The translations under genes and the position numbers were made by a program. Positions 41,936-52,719 of a DNA stretch of 64,000 bases are shown here, piece after piece. The notes below the pieces were generated by a model. That model saw only the letters and a list, made by a program, of their open reading frames with translations. It did no database searches and was not told where the DNA came from. This DNA is from Unio delphinus (Eukaryota > Mollusca > Bivalvia > Unionida > Unionidae), in the NCBI GenBank assembly GCA_029339505.1, contig JAQISU010000182.1:4129501-4193500 (forward strand). The letters are read 5' to 3'. Position 1 is the stretch's first letter. Each line of letters starts with the position of its first letter.

Positions 41936-42856
41936 TTGAGTATCCTCAGGTATCACTTGTAATTGTTCGCGAGTAAATCCCCGCTGCAGAGCAGTTGCAT
42001 CCAATCTGTAGACTAGAAGTCTACCCGTAGATCGTGTTATAATAGATATTGTATGTGCAGTAGCACTCCAAATATGATCAATAGCTCTTTTTTTACCACC
42101 TTCGAGCTCTCCTGGTTCATATAAATACTTAACAGTGACATTGCCGAACATTGTTTGTTTTGAAAAATCATTTTGTGGTTTTACGGGTATATACTTTGTT
42201 TTAATCGCGTTGTTAGGTTTCATATTAATTGTTCGAGTAATCACATTATTTAGCGCGGTAATTACTCCTGGTAATCTCTTGAAACATTAACGAGATCGTT
42301 TATCCTAAATAAACTCCTTCGCGTATTGATATCCAAATAACCGCTCAGCAAGTGTGCGATTAAATCGTTTAACAATTGCCTAATCGCGATGTAATGCAGT
42401 ATGTCCTCGTTTGATTGTGACATTCTGGTGCTTCATTATTGATAACACTGCTCCTTGAAATTCCTTGCCAGGATCCACTTGCAATAGATTTGGCCAATGC
42501 AGAGGATCTCTTCGATAAATCCTTTCAAACGCAGAAGACACTTCAGCTGATGATTTTGTCTTTAGCGGTTCTGCTTGTTTGTATCGACTAGCAACATCAA
42601 CTACGGTTAGCGCAAACTTGTAAACACCATCATGCGGCAGAAATAATATATCAGCCTGATGAACCTCATTAGGGACGCTGATATCAAAATGCGAGTAGTT
42701 GATTTGTTTAGGCGGTGGTATATACATTTGCCATATCGCCTGTTTGGATACTCAATACGCTGCAGTGGTATTTTTCACCTTTGCGGCGCTATTGAGTTTA
42801 TTAACTGCTGCTTTGACTCTCCAGTATCCTCTTATAGACTAATAAATAGATCCCAT
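41912..42856 (-). pseudogene. rve integrase homologue, broken
   Basis: Fragments 42380-42727 (HQADILFLPHDGVYKFALTV, LLQVDPGKEFQ) and 41912-42244 (YLYEPGELEGGKKR) cover the first two catalytic Asp and the C-terminal domain. Stops lie at about 42286, 42307 and 42380, so the region around the catalytic Glu is damaged. Confidence 0.85.
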
Positions 42857-42869
42857 GATGTTATTAATT

Positions 42870-43201
42870 ATCAGCACCAAGCAATAATTTACTTTTCACC
42901 GCCGATTTTATCAACCATGAAACCAATTTTTCTTTGAAGTATTTATCAGTGATAAAATTCAACGCAGATTGATACTTTTATAAGCATCATCATGAGCATG
43001 ACACGCCTTAGTAATAGCGTTTATTGGGTTTTCACCGGGTCGGAGTTGGTTTTGATCATTGAGTCTAATATTGAGTCTCGTGCCAGGTCCATGATAACTA
43101 TATCCTGGAAGGTGTTCATCTCCTGCATATTTTGCACATGGTATTCCTGGGAGGTTTAATAATATGGCTGCAATATCACCTCCTCGTTTTTTTAAAATCA
43201 T
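42870..43201 (-). pseudogene. PLA2-like domain homologue, truncated
   Basis: KRGGDIAAILLNLPG leads into YHGPGTRLNI (the calcium-loop Cys is His) and KACHAHDDAY. The HD dyad is kept. The frame breaks at about 42965, just after the dyad. Confidence 0.8.
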
Positions 43202-43336
43202 CTGCAGATTTCATAGAAACAAATCTAATTCTTTTTAACCACATTGTACACACATACCAGCAAGTGCTGATCTTTCAATCGCCGTCAATTCGTTTGTGAT
43301 AGTACGCTTCTTACATTTCACACAATATAGATCCAT
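43202..43336 (-). pseudogene. Zinc-ribbon homologue
   Basis: ATG at 43336; MDLYCVKCKKRT and MCVQCG keep both CxxC pairs. A TAA follows directly after the second pair. The A-run before the PLA2 frame has seven A. Confidence 0.75.
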
Positions 43337-43353
43337 AATGTATTGATAATGGC

Positions 43354-43989
43354 ATGAATGTAATTAATTTTTCGGCGACAAAAACACGAGAACCAGTTAA
43401 GCATCATGCAGCGCTACCGAATGCTATCCGCATGGTTATAATCGGACCATCTGGAAGTGGCAAGAATCAACTGCTACTTAATTTGATAACGACATGGACG
43501 AAATGGGATAAGTTGTATTTAGTGGCCCCAAGTGTAGACGATCATTAATGTTACGAGGTGTTAAAGGATTTTAACGAGAAAGAAAAATGGGAAATCGATG
43601 AGGATATTATTGATGATGTTGATGGAAGTATTACCAATTTGGTCGTCTATGATGATATCATGTTAAACAATCAAAAGAATCATAAGAATCCCTCTACGTT
43701 ATTTTCCAGAGGCAGGCATAAAATACCGATGTAATATATCACACCCAACGATACAATCAAATACCAAAAAGTGATCAGAGATAACTGCAATATTCTTGCT
43801 GTAATCAATGGAGTTGACACACATACGCTACAAAATATTTAGCAAACTTGGTGCCGCGGTGATATGGATTATAATCTCTTTAGAAATTTCTTTAGTGACG
43901 CTCAGTCAATTCCACATGGATTTGTAACGATAAATTTGCAAGACCCGAGATCAAGATGTCGTATAGGACTTGATCAAATATTCGGTTGA
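43354..43989 (+). pseudogene. Packaging ATPase homologue, broken
   Basis: ATG at 43354. Walker A reads GPSGSGKN (T to N). A stop at about 43546-43548, a deletion of the linker after it, and shifts near 43720-43770. NNLVVYDDIML-like Walker B is still visible. Confidence 0.85.
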
Positions 43990-44009
43990 AATCCTAGTAT
44001 CCTTTTAAC

Positions 44010-44188
44010 CCCATAGCAGCAGGGAGGATAAGACAACGACTTTGCGTCCCCGAAAGAAATTTTTTTTTACGATTTTGGAGGAAGCCTTGGTTTGCCAAAT
44101 AGAAGCTTGTTTGCGATTTTGGAGGAAGCCTTGGTTTGCCAAATAGACGCCTCTATAAAAGGTTGTCCGATTCGCCCTCCTTGCTGCT
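44010..44188. repeat. Right terminal inverted repeat of E2, fold-back
   Basis: Inner arm 44015-44037 (AGCAGCAGGGAGGATAAGACAAC) is complementary to the outer arm 44162-44188 (reverse complement AGCAGCAAGGAGGG then GACAAC). Between them a 34-35-bp unit (GATTTTGGAGGAAGCCTTGG to AAATAGA) is duplicated at about 44080-44105 and 44115-44145; the left end has it once. Each unit is a small imperfect hairpin around TTGGTTTGCCAAA. Confidence 0.85.
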
Positions 44189-44193
44189 AAAGA
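44189..44193. repeat. Target-site duplication of E2, right copy (AAAGA)
   Basis: Matches 32415-32419. Confidence 0.7.
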
Positions 44194-44929
44194 AGAAAGT
44201 TTATGACTTGACACTTGCGTGTTATTTGTAAAGGACCCAACAATCTCGCATCTATCCCCAGTCTATATATACATTCATATTTGAGAAATGTATCTGTATG
44301 CGTTATCATAAATTTAGTATTTTTTGCCATCAACAATGTCTACTTTTAATTGATCGTCTATTTGAAAGTTTAAACTATTTTCTATTTTGTACTATTTTGT
44401 TTCCAAAGCACTTGAGTAATGTGTGGCTAATTTGTTTGGATAGTCATCATTTACATTTGGGGAACATCTGTTCTGTATATGTTAAATATGCATAATTTTA
44501 CCGTTTATAGGAAAGCAACAATGCGGCATATAAGTAGTAATGTTTATTTAATTCCGCGCTTGGAAATAATCGTGCCAAGGTCCAACATTGTAAAACATTG
44601 GCAAAAACAAAGTCATACATTTTACAATTGAAATTTATAAATAATAGTATTTCCCGTTTAAAAAGCGACTATCGAATTGCAGATCGTTTCACAAATAAAA
44701 TCATTAATTTATCATTTCTAACCTTACAAATAATAATATTTCCCGTTTTCAAAGTGATTATTGAATTGCTGATAGTTTTTTACCAAAATAATATGGAAAT
44801 CAAACATTCATTAATACACAACTGGATTAACATTTTAAAATGTGTAACATACGATACATCTTTATTATCCTCTCTTTATAGCTTGTGCATAATATTATAT
44901 TTTCAAGGCATTTTGGCCTGTCCTTTATA
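44194..44929. other. Host DNA flanking E2
   Basis: No gene seen. An imperfect direct duplication of about 50 bp (ATTTCCCGTTTAAAAAGCGA type) is at 44645-44692 and 44731-44781. Confidence 0.55.
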
Positions 44930-46862
44930 CTACATGCTGAAAACATATAAGATACAAAAGATGATTAGGTCGCTAAGTTTGTCCCTGCAGTTGAAACAGG
45001 TGAGTCTTAAGAGCACTTGTGTTTAATTTCAATGGGCATTTCGTTCCACGTTGCCAGGCCATGGTGTGCAAACGAACGTTGTCTATATGACTTTGTTTTC
45101 ACCGTGGGAACAATGAGCATACGATTATCAGAAAAAAAACGTAAGGATCTAGCTGGTGTATACACATGGGTGAGGCTCGATAGGTATGTTGGACTGAAGT
45201 CTGTCATTAAAAACTAACACAGAGATCACATTTTGTGTTTGATTCTGTATCGAATTGATAGCCGACGTAGGGAACAGAGCAGTGGTGAGGTGTGCTCTGA
45301 TCGAGGTACTATAAAGATGATCTGCATCATAACTGTATGGTGACGAATCAGTTGAAATTGTACTGTCAAGCGAATCGCTAATGGTTTGTACTTTGCCGTC
45401 GAAGAAATTTGCAAATTGGTCTGGTAGGTCTAGTGGAGAGTAGGTTATTGGAAGCGGAGTACATTTGTTCCTTGACATTAGTTTGTTAGCTATCTCGAAG
45501 AGCTCTTTGCAGCTGGAACTCTCCGTTATCTTAGCACTGTAGTGGGATGATTTGGCAAAATGGATTATATTTGTGACGTTCTTCACAGCGGCTTCGTAGA
45601 TTTGTTTATGAATAGTGAGTCTGGTGGAAAGCCAAAGCCTCTCTGCTTTTCGGCGATATCGTTTATCAGTGCGAAGCTGGTTACCAACACTGCTATGCCA
45701 TAGAGAACACCTTTTTGTTGCTACTCTGCATTTGGTGTCTGAGGCATGTACGTGGGATACAAGGGTGGAATGAAGAATATTATCATCTCATCTATAAGGA
45801 AACCAGGCTAAAATGTGACCAAGTGTATGGGAAGGTTGGTTAACTGACTGTTTACGATTGAAAACATGAATGGAATCTAGGAGTTGTGGCATGTATGGTT
45901 TACCAGGACAGTCAAAGTGTAAGTTGAAATCTCCAAGAATAGTTAGGTTGCCACCCATCGAATTTCTATACTCTAGAAGATTTGGAAACTGCTCCAAAAA
46001 GAGAGATTCGGTCACCATGTTTTTTTTTTACTAGGAGGAGGATGGTAGAGACAGAAAAAATGGACTGACCTTTGTTCCAGTGTGAGCGGAATTCCACCTT
46101 CGCGAGTGTTGAGGGGGAACGACTTGATGGAGAAATAGCTAGGTGTTAAATCCGCACATTTAGATTCATCACCTGCGGAATGTAACCAAGTTTCGGTCAG
46201 GAGGAAGACGTCAATATTCTGGTCGCTGATAAAATTAACAATTTCTGTGCGCTTTTCCTGTGATCCTACTGATTGAGCGTTGAATAATGCAATACATATT
46301 GTTACCCCTTGGACAGGTGACACAACGGTAGACGATTTAAGGGTAATTTGAACCAGGTTATTAAAATTCAGTTGTTGCTTTATTTTTAAGTTGTTTATCC
46401 GTTACGGTCGAAAGGGAGATAACTGGCATTCTTCTTCCTGTTCTACGCTGGCCAGCTTTGAAAGAACATTTCTTTTTTCGCTTCCGTTTGCATTTAAGAA
46501 ATTATGAATGTATTCCCATTTCGTTTAGCCTTGATCACAATGTACTATTTTGAACCAAGGTGTGGTCATTAATCCAATTAATGAGGGTCCGTCATATTGT
46601 AAGCGGTCACGTGACGGAGGTTTATTAAAAAACAAATGACGTCTTAACATTGGGACAAAACAGCTGAGAAAAAATCTAATTGTTCTTGTTTTCAAAACAA
46701 GGCGATGATTTAACAGATAGGAACGGAACAGTAAATGCATTATGAAACACAATAATGTCCACGGTGATAGAGAACAAGCACATATAACATAAATATAGCA
46801 CACAATCGGAAGAGTCTACCCCGAACATTTACGCGATCGCGGTCATCTTTCCGGAAGATCTT
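44930..46862 (-). mobile_element. CR1/L2-like LINE with RT core deleted, minus strand
   Basis: Leftward: 5' region (46480-46862); apurinic-type endonuclease domain, ALFNAQSVGSQEKRTEIVNF, FLLTETWLHSAGDESKCADL and GNLTILGDFNLHFD (45788-46323); linker region (45149-45586); then directly the C-terminal end SLRFFSDNRMLIVPTVKTKS and GLATWNEMPIEIK (45007-45207). The whole RT core between linker and C-terminus is missing. Collinear with 22790-26297. Confidence 0.85.
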
Positions 46863-47740
46863 GTGTATCTTGTGCTTAATATTACATTTCCCATGCATAA
46901 TATATTGTGCTTAATGCTACATTTTCCATTCAATATATCTTGTCCATAATACTACATTTTCAATGCAATAAATCCTGTGCTTAGTACTATTTTCAAGGAT
47001 TTATATCTTGTCCTTAATATTTTGTTTTCAATGCATTATAACTTGTCTTGTCTTTTATGCTACATTTTTAGAATCATCATTTCATTTTCTTAATACTACG
47101 TTTCGTTTACATTATAGATTGTTCTTTATGCTACATTTTCAACTCATTATATATTTCCCTTAATACTACATTTTCAAGGCATTATATCGTGTCTTTTATA
47201 CGACACATTTATGGTATTATATATTTTCCCTAATACTACATTTTTAATACGTTATCTATTTTCCTTTATTCTACATTTTCAATGAGTTATATCTTGTCCT
47301 TTATACTATATTTTCAAAGCATTATATCTTGTCATTAATATCACATTTTCAATTCATAGTATCTTGTCATTGATATTACATTTTCAATGCATTATATCTT
47401 GTACTTAATACAACGTTTTCAATGCATTATATCTTGTCCTTTGTACTAAATTTTCAAAGCGTTATATATTGTGCTTGTACTAACTTTTCAATGCAGTGAA
47501 TCTTGTTCTTGATACTACATTTTCAATGCATTATATCTTGTCCTTAATACTACATTTTCAATGCATTCTATATTGTGCTTAGCACAACAGTTTCAAGGCA
47601 TTATATATTGCCATTAATACATTTTCAATGCATTTTATCTTGTCATTAATACTACTCTTTCAAGATATTATATATTGTCCCTTATTTTACATTTTCAAGG
47701 CATTATATAGTGTCCTTAAATCTACATTTGCAAGCATTAC
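46863..47740. repeat. Minisatellite, about 35-bp unit, roughly 25 copies
   Basis: Repeated units of the form CATTATATCTTGTCCTTAAT plus ACTACATTTTCAATG, each with several substitutions and small indels. It begins where the LINE similarity ends and ends about 160 bp before element fragment E4. Confidence 0.85.
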
Positions 47741-47904
47741 ATTTATTCTGAGATCTATCTACCAGGATCTTTCAACCAGGAAATTACATTAACCGACAAT
47801 GGTATCTGAAACTTAAACACTTGAAATGACTTTTAAAAAAATCATCATCATTCGAAACAGTACAACTCAGTTTAAGTGGGTGTTATTGTTCACATCTCAA
47901 AAGT

Positions 47905-48392
47905 CCTAACCAAATTATTATCGGTGGATGTAATTGTGAATCGTTCAGCTGTTCCTTTGCCAATGATCGTTAATATCATATTGTTGACCCCAGCCGAACT
48001 TGTAATATAAATATTAAACTGAGTCGGTGACACTAGTGTTAATCGATAAATACCCTTGAGCTGATATTTTATATGTTATTTTGTGGTGTCCACGTAAATG
48101 ATCTGTGTTGGATCGTATATACTACGTTGTTAACTTTCTCATGAGGAATCTTTGTTTTTGTTTCAAGTGTTTCTATCATCCTCGATAAATGATCTTTGAT
48201 TGATGGAGTTTTTTACATCAATGAGTTTTATGTCGAGTTTATCTAATGAGACTCCAAAGAATTTCTCAATGAGATTTTACGAAAAGTTGAAAACTTCTCA
48301 ACATGATCTTCATACATAGATTGGAGTGCTGCTAATTCTATGATAGCGGTTTTTACGTCTGAGATTTTCGCGGAACCCCAAAGAAATTATTT
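47905..48392 (-). pseudogene. Fibre-like protein remnant in E4
   Basis: DNA similarity to 34561-35100 (for example AAACTGAGTC then GTGTTAATCGAT, and TATCATATTGTT). No long open frame. It abuts the capsid C-terminus directly, so the protease and small genes found between them in E2/E3 have been lost. Confidence 0.6.
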
Positions 48393-49340
48393 TACTGGCG
48401 CATCAACTACTCTCATTCGTCCACCAACACCTTCGATTGATTTGTCGCTGAGAATGACTCAGTTTTTCTGTAACCACCGCGTATAATCGATGGACCTGGA
48501 ATGTCAAGAGGAACTCGTGTCACGCGAGCTCGGAAGTGTATGTCAACGACGGATTGTCTGGTTAAGTCAAGATGTTCCAAACAAAAGTAATAAATCGGAT
48601 ACAGGTTTCTAAATTCCAACTGTGATACTTATAGACCAGTGTCTACGTTATTATCGAGTTCCATAAATGTCAACAAAGGATGATACACGCGTGCTATTTG
48701 GTAGTATATCCTCGGATGGTTCCTGTTTGGGATTTATCCTCAGCGAAACTTCACTAACACCCATTTGATCAAATATCATGTGGCTGCGTGTTTGGCTATA
48801 GCTATTAAATTGCGTTTTTTCCTGTAAAGCAACAAATATGTGTTGGGGTGCAGCAACACCTTGTTTTGATGCCAGGTGCCATGTAAATACACCGTTAACA
48901 GTACTATGCATAGTATCCGTAGTTGTTGTTAGCCATGATAGCAATGATTTTCCTCCGTGATCCATAAATGATAGTAATTTTTCCTCAGCGGTGATTGTTG
49001 GAGTCATAACTGGCATCCATAATGATAGTTTTGTTATATTTATAATACCAGCAGCGAGTGGAACTCCAGCAGGGCATGCTTCTCGCCAGACTGCATTATT
49101 ATCGTCACCGTTTACTGTATTACTGTATGTTTAGCTCCATAGATAACTTTTCTAACATTTCGGCAGAATCCAAATATATGAGATAGTGGAATTGCGCATG
49201 AAAATAATCTACGATCTCCTTTCAACATTAATACGCGTGTTGCAAACACTAGGTTGTAACGAGTACTATCGCCGTTTATAATATGAAAAGGAACAACTGG
49301 TCTATCTTCATTTTCAACATATCAAGCAACTGTAGGTTGT
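48393..49340 (-). pseudogene. Major capsid protein remnant in E4
   Basis: Fragments 48651-49016 (MPVMTPTITAEEKLLSFMDH, HLASKQGVAAPQHIFVALQE) and 48413-48619 (LEFRNLYPIYYFCLEHLDLT, RQSVVDIHFRARV) match E3 62828-63544. Upstream to about 49340 matches the middle of the E3 gene (YNLVFATRV type). The N-terminal third is missing and there are several frame breaks. Confidence 0.8.
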
Positions 49341-49601
49341 GGATCAGATGCAGCAGCAATATAGGGTGGACAGGCCGAAACTATATTAAACAAAGTCCTA
49401 AAATATTTCTAGCAAAGAGGATGGAAAGACCGAAACTATTTCAGGCAAACAGAATATATTTGAAACAAAATCCTAAATAATTTGAAACCGAAATCATTTC
49501 AAGCAGAGAAAAAAACAGAAAAATGGTTTCGGTTTGTCACGCTATTGAGACTCTGTCTCCAGACAAAGCCGACGCTGATTGTGTTTTGGAGACGAATTGT
49601 T
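49341..49601. other. E4 inversion junction with terminus-like hairpins
   Basis: Non-coding. Contains ACCGAAACTATATT/ACCGAAACTATTTC repeats (about 49375, 49430) and, next to the ATPase end where a terminus is expected, GTCTCCA (49555-49561) paired with TGGAGAC (49587-49593), perhaps what is left of the terminal fold-back. Confidence 0.4.
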
Positions 49602-50264
49602 TTAATCGAACATTTGATCAAGTCCGATAAGATACCTTGATCTAGGGTCAGTCACATTTATCGTTACAAATCCATGTGGGATTGACTGAGAGTGACTAAA
49701 GAAATTGATAAAGAGGTTATAATCCATATCTCCGCTTCACCAAGTCTGGTGAATATTTCGTAGTGTATCTATGCCTATTCCATCGAATACAGCAAGAATA
49801 TTACAGTTATCTCTGATCACGTTTGGTATATGAGTGTATCGTTGAGTGACATAAATCACATCGGTATTTTTATGCCTACCTTTGGAAAATATCCTGGTAG
49901 GGTTTACTTCTATATCTAACATAACATCATCATATACGACTAAATTGTTAATACTTCTATCAAGATAATCAACACTCGATGCTTCTTCGATATCGGTTAT
50001 AAACTCAAAAATATTCTCATCAATTTCCGATTTTTCTTTCTCGATAAAATCCTTTAACACCTCGTAACATTGCTGTTCGTCTACACTTGTGGCTATTAAA
50101 TGCAACGTATCCCATATCATCCATCTCGTCATCAAATTAAGTAACAACTGTGACTTGCCGCTTCCCGATGTTCCCATTATAATCATGCGAATATGATTCG
50201 GTAGCACTGCATGATGCTTAACTGTTTCTCGTGTTTTTGTCCCCCAAAAATCAATTACTTTCAT
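49602..50264 (-). pseudogene. Packaging ATPase in E4 with a single TGA
   Basis: Same length as the E1 gene (663 bp). Walker A GTSGSGKS, Walker B NLVVYDDVML. The only break is an in-frame TGA at 49737-49739, at the codon that is TGC (Cys) in E1. Recently inactivated, or stop read through; otherwise fully collinear with E1. Confidence 0.85.
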
Positions 50265-50281
50265 GTTATTATAAATACATT
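50265..50281. promoter_or_regulatory. 17-bp divergent promoter copy in E4
   Basis: Gap between the divergent ATGs of ATPase (50264) and zinc ribbon (50282): GTTATTATAAATACATT with a TATAAATA core. Confidence 0.4.
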
Positions 50282-50754
50282 ATGTGTCTATATTATGTGA
50301 AATGTAAGAAGCGCACTAGCACAAACGAATTGACAACAGTTACAAGTAACAATAACAAAAATCAGCACTTGCTTGTAAGTGTGTACAATGTGGTACCAAC
50401 ATAATTAGATTTGTTTCTATGAAATCTGGAGATGTTTTTACAAATAATAAACGAAGAGGTAAGTTAGTAAAACTTCCAGGAACACCATGTGCAAAATATC
50501 CGGGAGAAAAGCACCTTCCAGGGTATGGTTATTGTGGACCTGGGACCAGACTCGATATCAGATTCTATGATCAATACCAACCCAAACCCGGTGAAAACCC
50601 AATAAACGCTATTGATAAGGCGTGTCATGCTCATGATGTACAATTGAATCATGCGTTGAATTCTATTACTGATAAATCCTTCAAAGAAAAATTAGATTCA
50701 TGGTTGATAAAATGGGCGATGAAAACTAAATTGATGCTGGGTGCTGGTAATTAA
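50282..50754 (+). pseudogene. Zinc-ribbon-PLA2 fusion gene in E4 (one frameshift)
   Basis: ATG at 50282; the first knuckle is YYVKC (first Cys lost). A shift near 50370 leads into one open frame running from the second knuckle (CKCVQCG) through FVSMKSGDVFTNNKRRG into the PLA2 domain: YCGPGTRLDI calcium loop and DKACHAHDVQLNH with HD kept. After the dyad a short deletion removes the tyrosine helix seen in E1. This copy is the best evidence that zinc ribbon and PLA2 belong to one protein. The internal ATG at 50419 could start the PLA2 part alone. Confidence 0.8.
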
Positions 50755-50761
50755 TAACATC

Positions 50762-51669
50762 ATGGAATCTATTTATTATTCTTCACGAGGATACTGGAAG
50801 GGTAAATCAGCAATCGGTAAAATCTCTAGAGCCGCAAATGTAAAAAATACCACTGCAGCGGATTCGTTACCCAAACAGGCGATATGGCAAATTTATCTAA
50901 TACCACCTAAACAAATTAACTACTCGCATTGTGATGTCAGCGTCGTTAATCAGGTTCATCAAGCTGATATAGTATTTCTGCCGCATAATGGTGTTTACAA
51001 ATACGCTCTAACCGTAGTTGATGTTGCGAGTCGATACAAACAAGCAGAACCTATAGAGACTAAATCATCAACTGAGGTGGCTTCTGCGTTTGAAAGGATT
51101 TATCGACAAGGTCCTCTGCATTTGCCAAATCTATTACAAGTTGATCCTGTTAAGGAATTTCAGGGAGCAGTGTTATCACCAATGAAGCATGATAATGTCA
51201 CCATCAGACGAAAACAAACTGCACTACATCGCGATCAGGCAATTGTTAAACGATTTAATCCCATACTTGCTGAGCGGTTATTTGGATATCAATACGCGAA
51301 GGAATTTATTCAGGATCAACGATCTCGTGAATGGGTCAAGAGATTACCAGGCGTGATTGCCGCGCTAAATAATGACATTACTCGAACAATTAATATGAAA
51401 CCTAACAACGCGATTAAAAGAAAGTACATACCTTTAAAACCACAAAATGATTTTTCAAAACAAACAATGCTCGGCAATGTCAATGTTACATATTTATATG
51501 AACCAGGAGAGCTCGAAAGTGGCAAAAAAGAGCTACTGATCCTATTTGGAGTGTTACTGCACATAAATCATCTAGCATAACACGATCCACGGGTTGGCCG
51601 CGAGTCAATAGGTTGGGTACAATTGCTCTACAGAGAAGATTTACTCGTGAACAACTACAAGTGATACCC
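50762..51669 (+). pseudogene. rve integrase in E4, frameshifted and 3'-truncated
   Basis: ATG at 50762. HQADIVFL and LLQVDPVKEFQ keep both Asp; the Glu position is QAIVKRFN (E to K). A one-base loss near 51530 shifts the frame (LESGKKELLIL). The last codons match E1 as far as QVIPD, where the sequence turns into a CACG/CACA repeat. Confidence 0.85.
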
Positions 51670-51778
51670 GATCTACACGCACGCACGCACGCACGCACGC
51701 ATGCACACACACATAAAAAGACACACACACATACACATACATACATACATACATACATACATACATACATACATACAT

Positions 51779-51831
<53 letters not shown>

Positions 51832-52106
51832 AACATACATACATACATACATACATACATACATACATACATACATACATACATACATACATACATACAT
51901 ACATACATACATTCATACATACATACATACATACATACATACATACATACATACATACATACATACATACATACATACATACATACATACATACATACAT
52001 ACATACATACATTCATTCATACATACATACATACATACATACATACATACATACATACATACATACATACATACATACATACATACATACATACATACAT
52101 ACTTAC
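51670..52106. repeat. (CACG)n-(CA)n-(ATAC)n compound microsatellite
   Basis: About 430 bp, mostly CATA tetranucleotides with two CA blocks and a few ATTC variants. It replaces the 3' end of the E4 integrase. All long ORFs over it are artefacts. Confidence 0.97.
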
Positions 52107-52410
52107 ATTTGACATTACGAATCAACATCGTTATTTCAACCATACATACATTTATCCATGCAAATTCACAAGCACACACATTTCCACACACCCATATACA
52201 CACATATATATGTGTATATTTTGTCTACATATATATATATATATATATATGCGTGTGTGCGTGTGTTTGTGTGTGTAAATGTAAATATAAATTGGTCAGA
52301 TACAGACGTTAAAGTCATAATTGAAATTAAAACGATATAAATACGAAGTGCCAGACTACACAAATTAAAAAAAAGACATCAAGACTTAATAATGTTTATA
52401 TCCTTAGCTT
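52107..52410. repeat. Microsatellite-linked dispersed repeat R, copy 2
   Basis: Matches 16260-16475 (TTTGACATTACGAATCAACA, then AAACGATATAAATACGAAGT and ACATCAAGACTTAA). An inserted (TA)n at 52230-52250 differs from copy 1. Confidence 0.85.
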
Positions 52411-52489
52411 TTGTCAGCCTATTGTTTTTTTCTTATTTCGTTGTGTTTGTTTTTGTATTATTGTCATTGTTTATGTTTTATGTTTGATC

Positions 52490-52596
52490 TATAATTGCAA
52501 AACACATAGAGCTTTTAAAGCTTTAGATTATGTGCGGTACTAAATCCACAATGCTAATATGATGCATTATTATTATTATTTGTATTATTTTTATTA

Positions 52597-52662
<66 letters not shown>

Positions 52663-52668
52663 TTATTA

Positions 52669-52718
<50 letters not shown>

Positions 52719-52719
52719 T
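52490..52719 (+). mobile_element. LINE 3' tail with long (TTA)n
   Basis: AAAACACATAGAGCTTTTAA and TAGATTATGTGCGGTACTAA are a diverged version of the CR1/L2 tail, followed by (ATT)n to 52719. Confidence 0.65.

Larger units (their letters stand above)
32420..44188. mobile_element. Polinton/adintovirus-like element E2, complete but decayed (11,769 bp)
   Basis: Both ends are defined: inverted terminal repeats starting AGCAGCAAGGAGGGCGAAT and a 5-bp target duplication. Gene content from right to left matches E1 for ATPase, zinc ribbon, PLA2, integrase, polymerase, Cys-rich, HNH and the small protein, then continues into capsid-side genes not visible in E1. Almost every gene has stops or frameshifts. 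An internal deletion removes most of the capsid region (junction near 36842), so the intact element would be several kb longer. Confidence 0.9.
47905..51669. mobile_element. Polinton-like fragment E4, rearranged with an internal inversion
   Basis: The left part (47905-49340) carries fibre-like and capsid remnants on the minus strand as in E2. The right part (49602-51669) carries ATPase (-), zinc ribbon/PLA2 (+) and integrase (+), i.e. inverted relative to the left part. Polymerase, HNH and both complete termini are absent. The integrase end dissolves into a microsatellite at 51670. Confidence 0.85.

Noticed and set aside
45017..45217. 66-aa plus-strand ORF
   Set aside because: Antisense of the LINE C-terminal RT frame at 45007-45207.
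46863..47740. Array of 35-bp units considered as CRISPR-like
   Set aside because: Units are contiguous and all similar, with no unique spacers; a eukaryotic minisatellite.
51613..52312. Long ORFs on both strands coding Tyr-Ile-His-Thr or Met-Tyr-Val-Cys repeats
   Set aside because: Pure translation of the (ATAC)n/(CA)n microsatellite; the same artefact occurs at 15998-16367.
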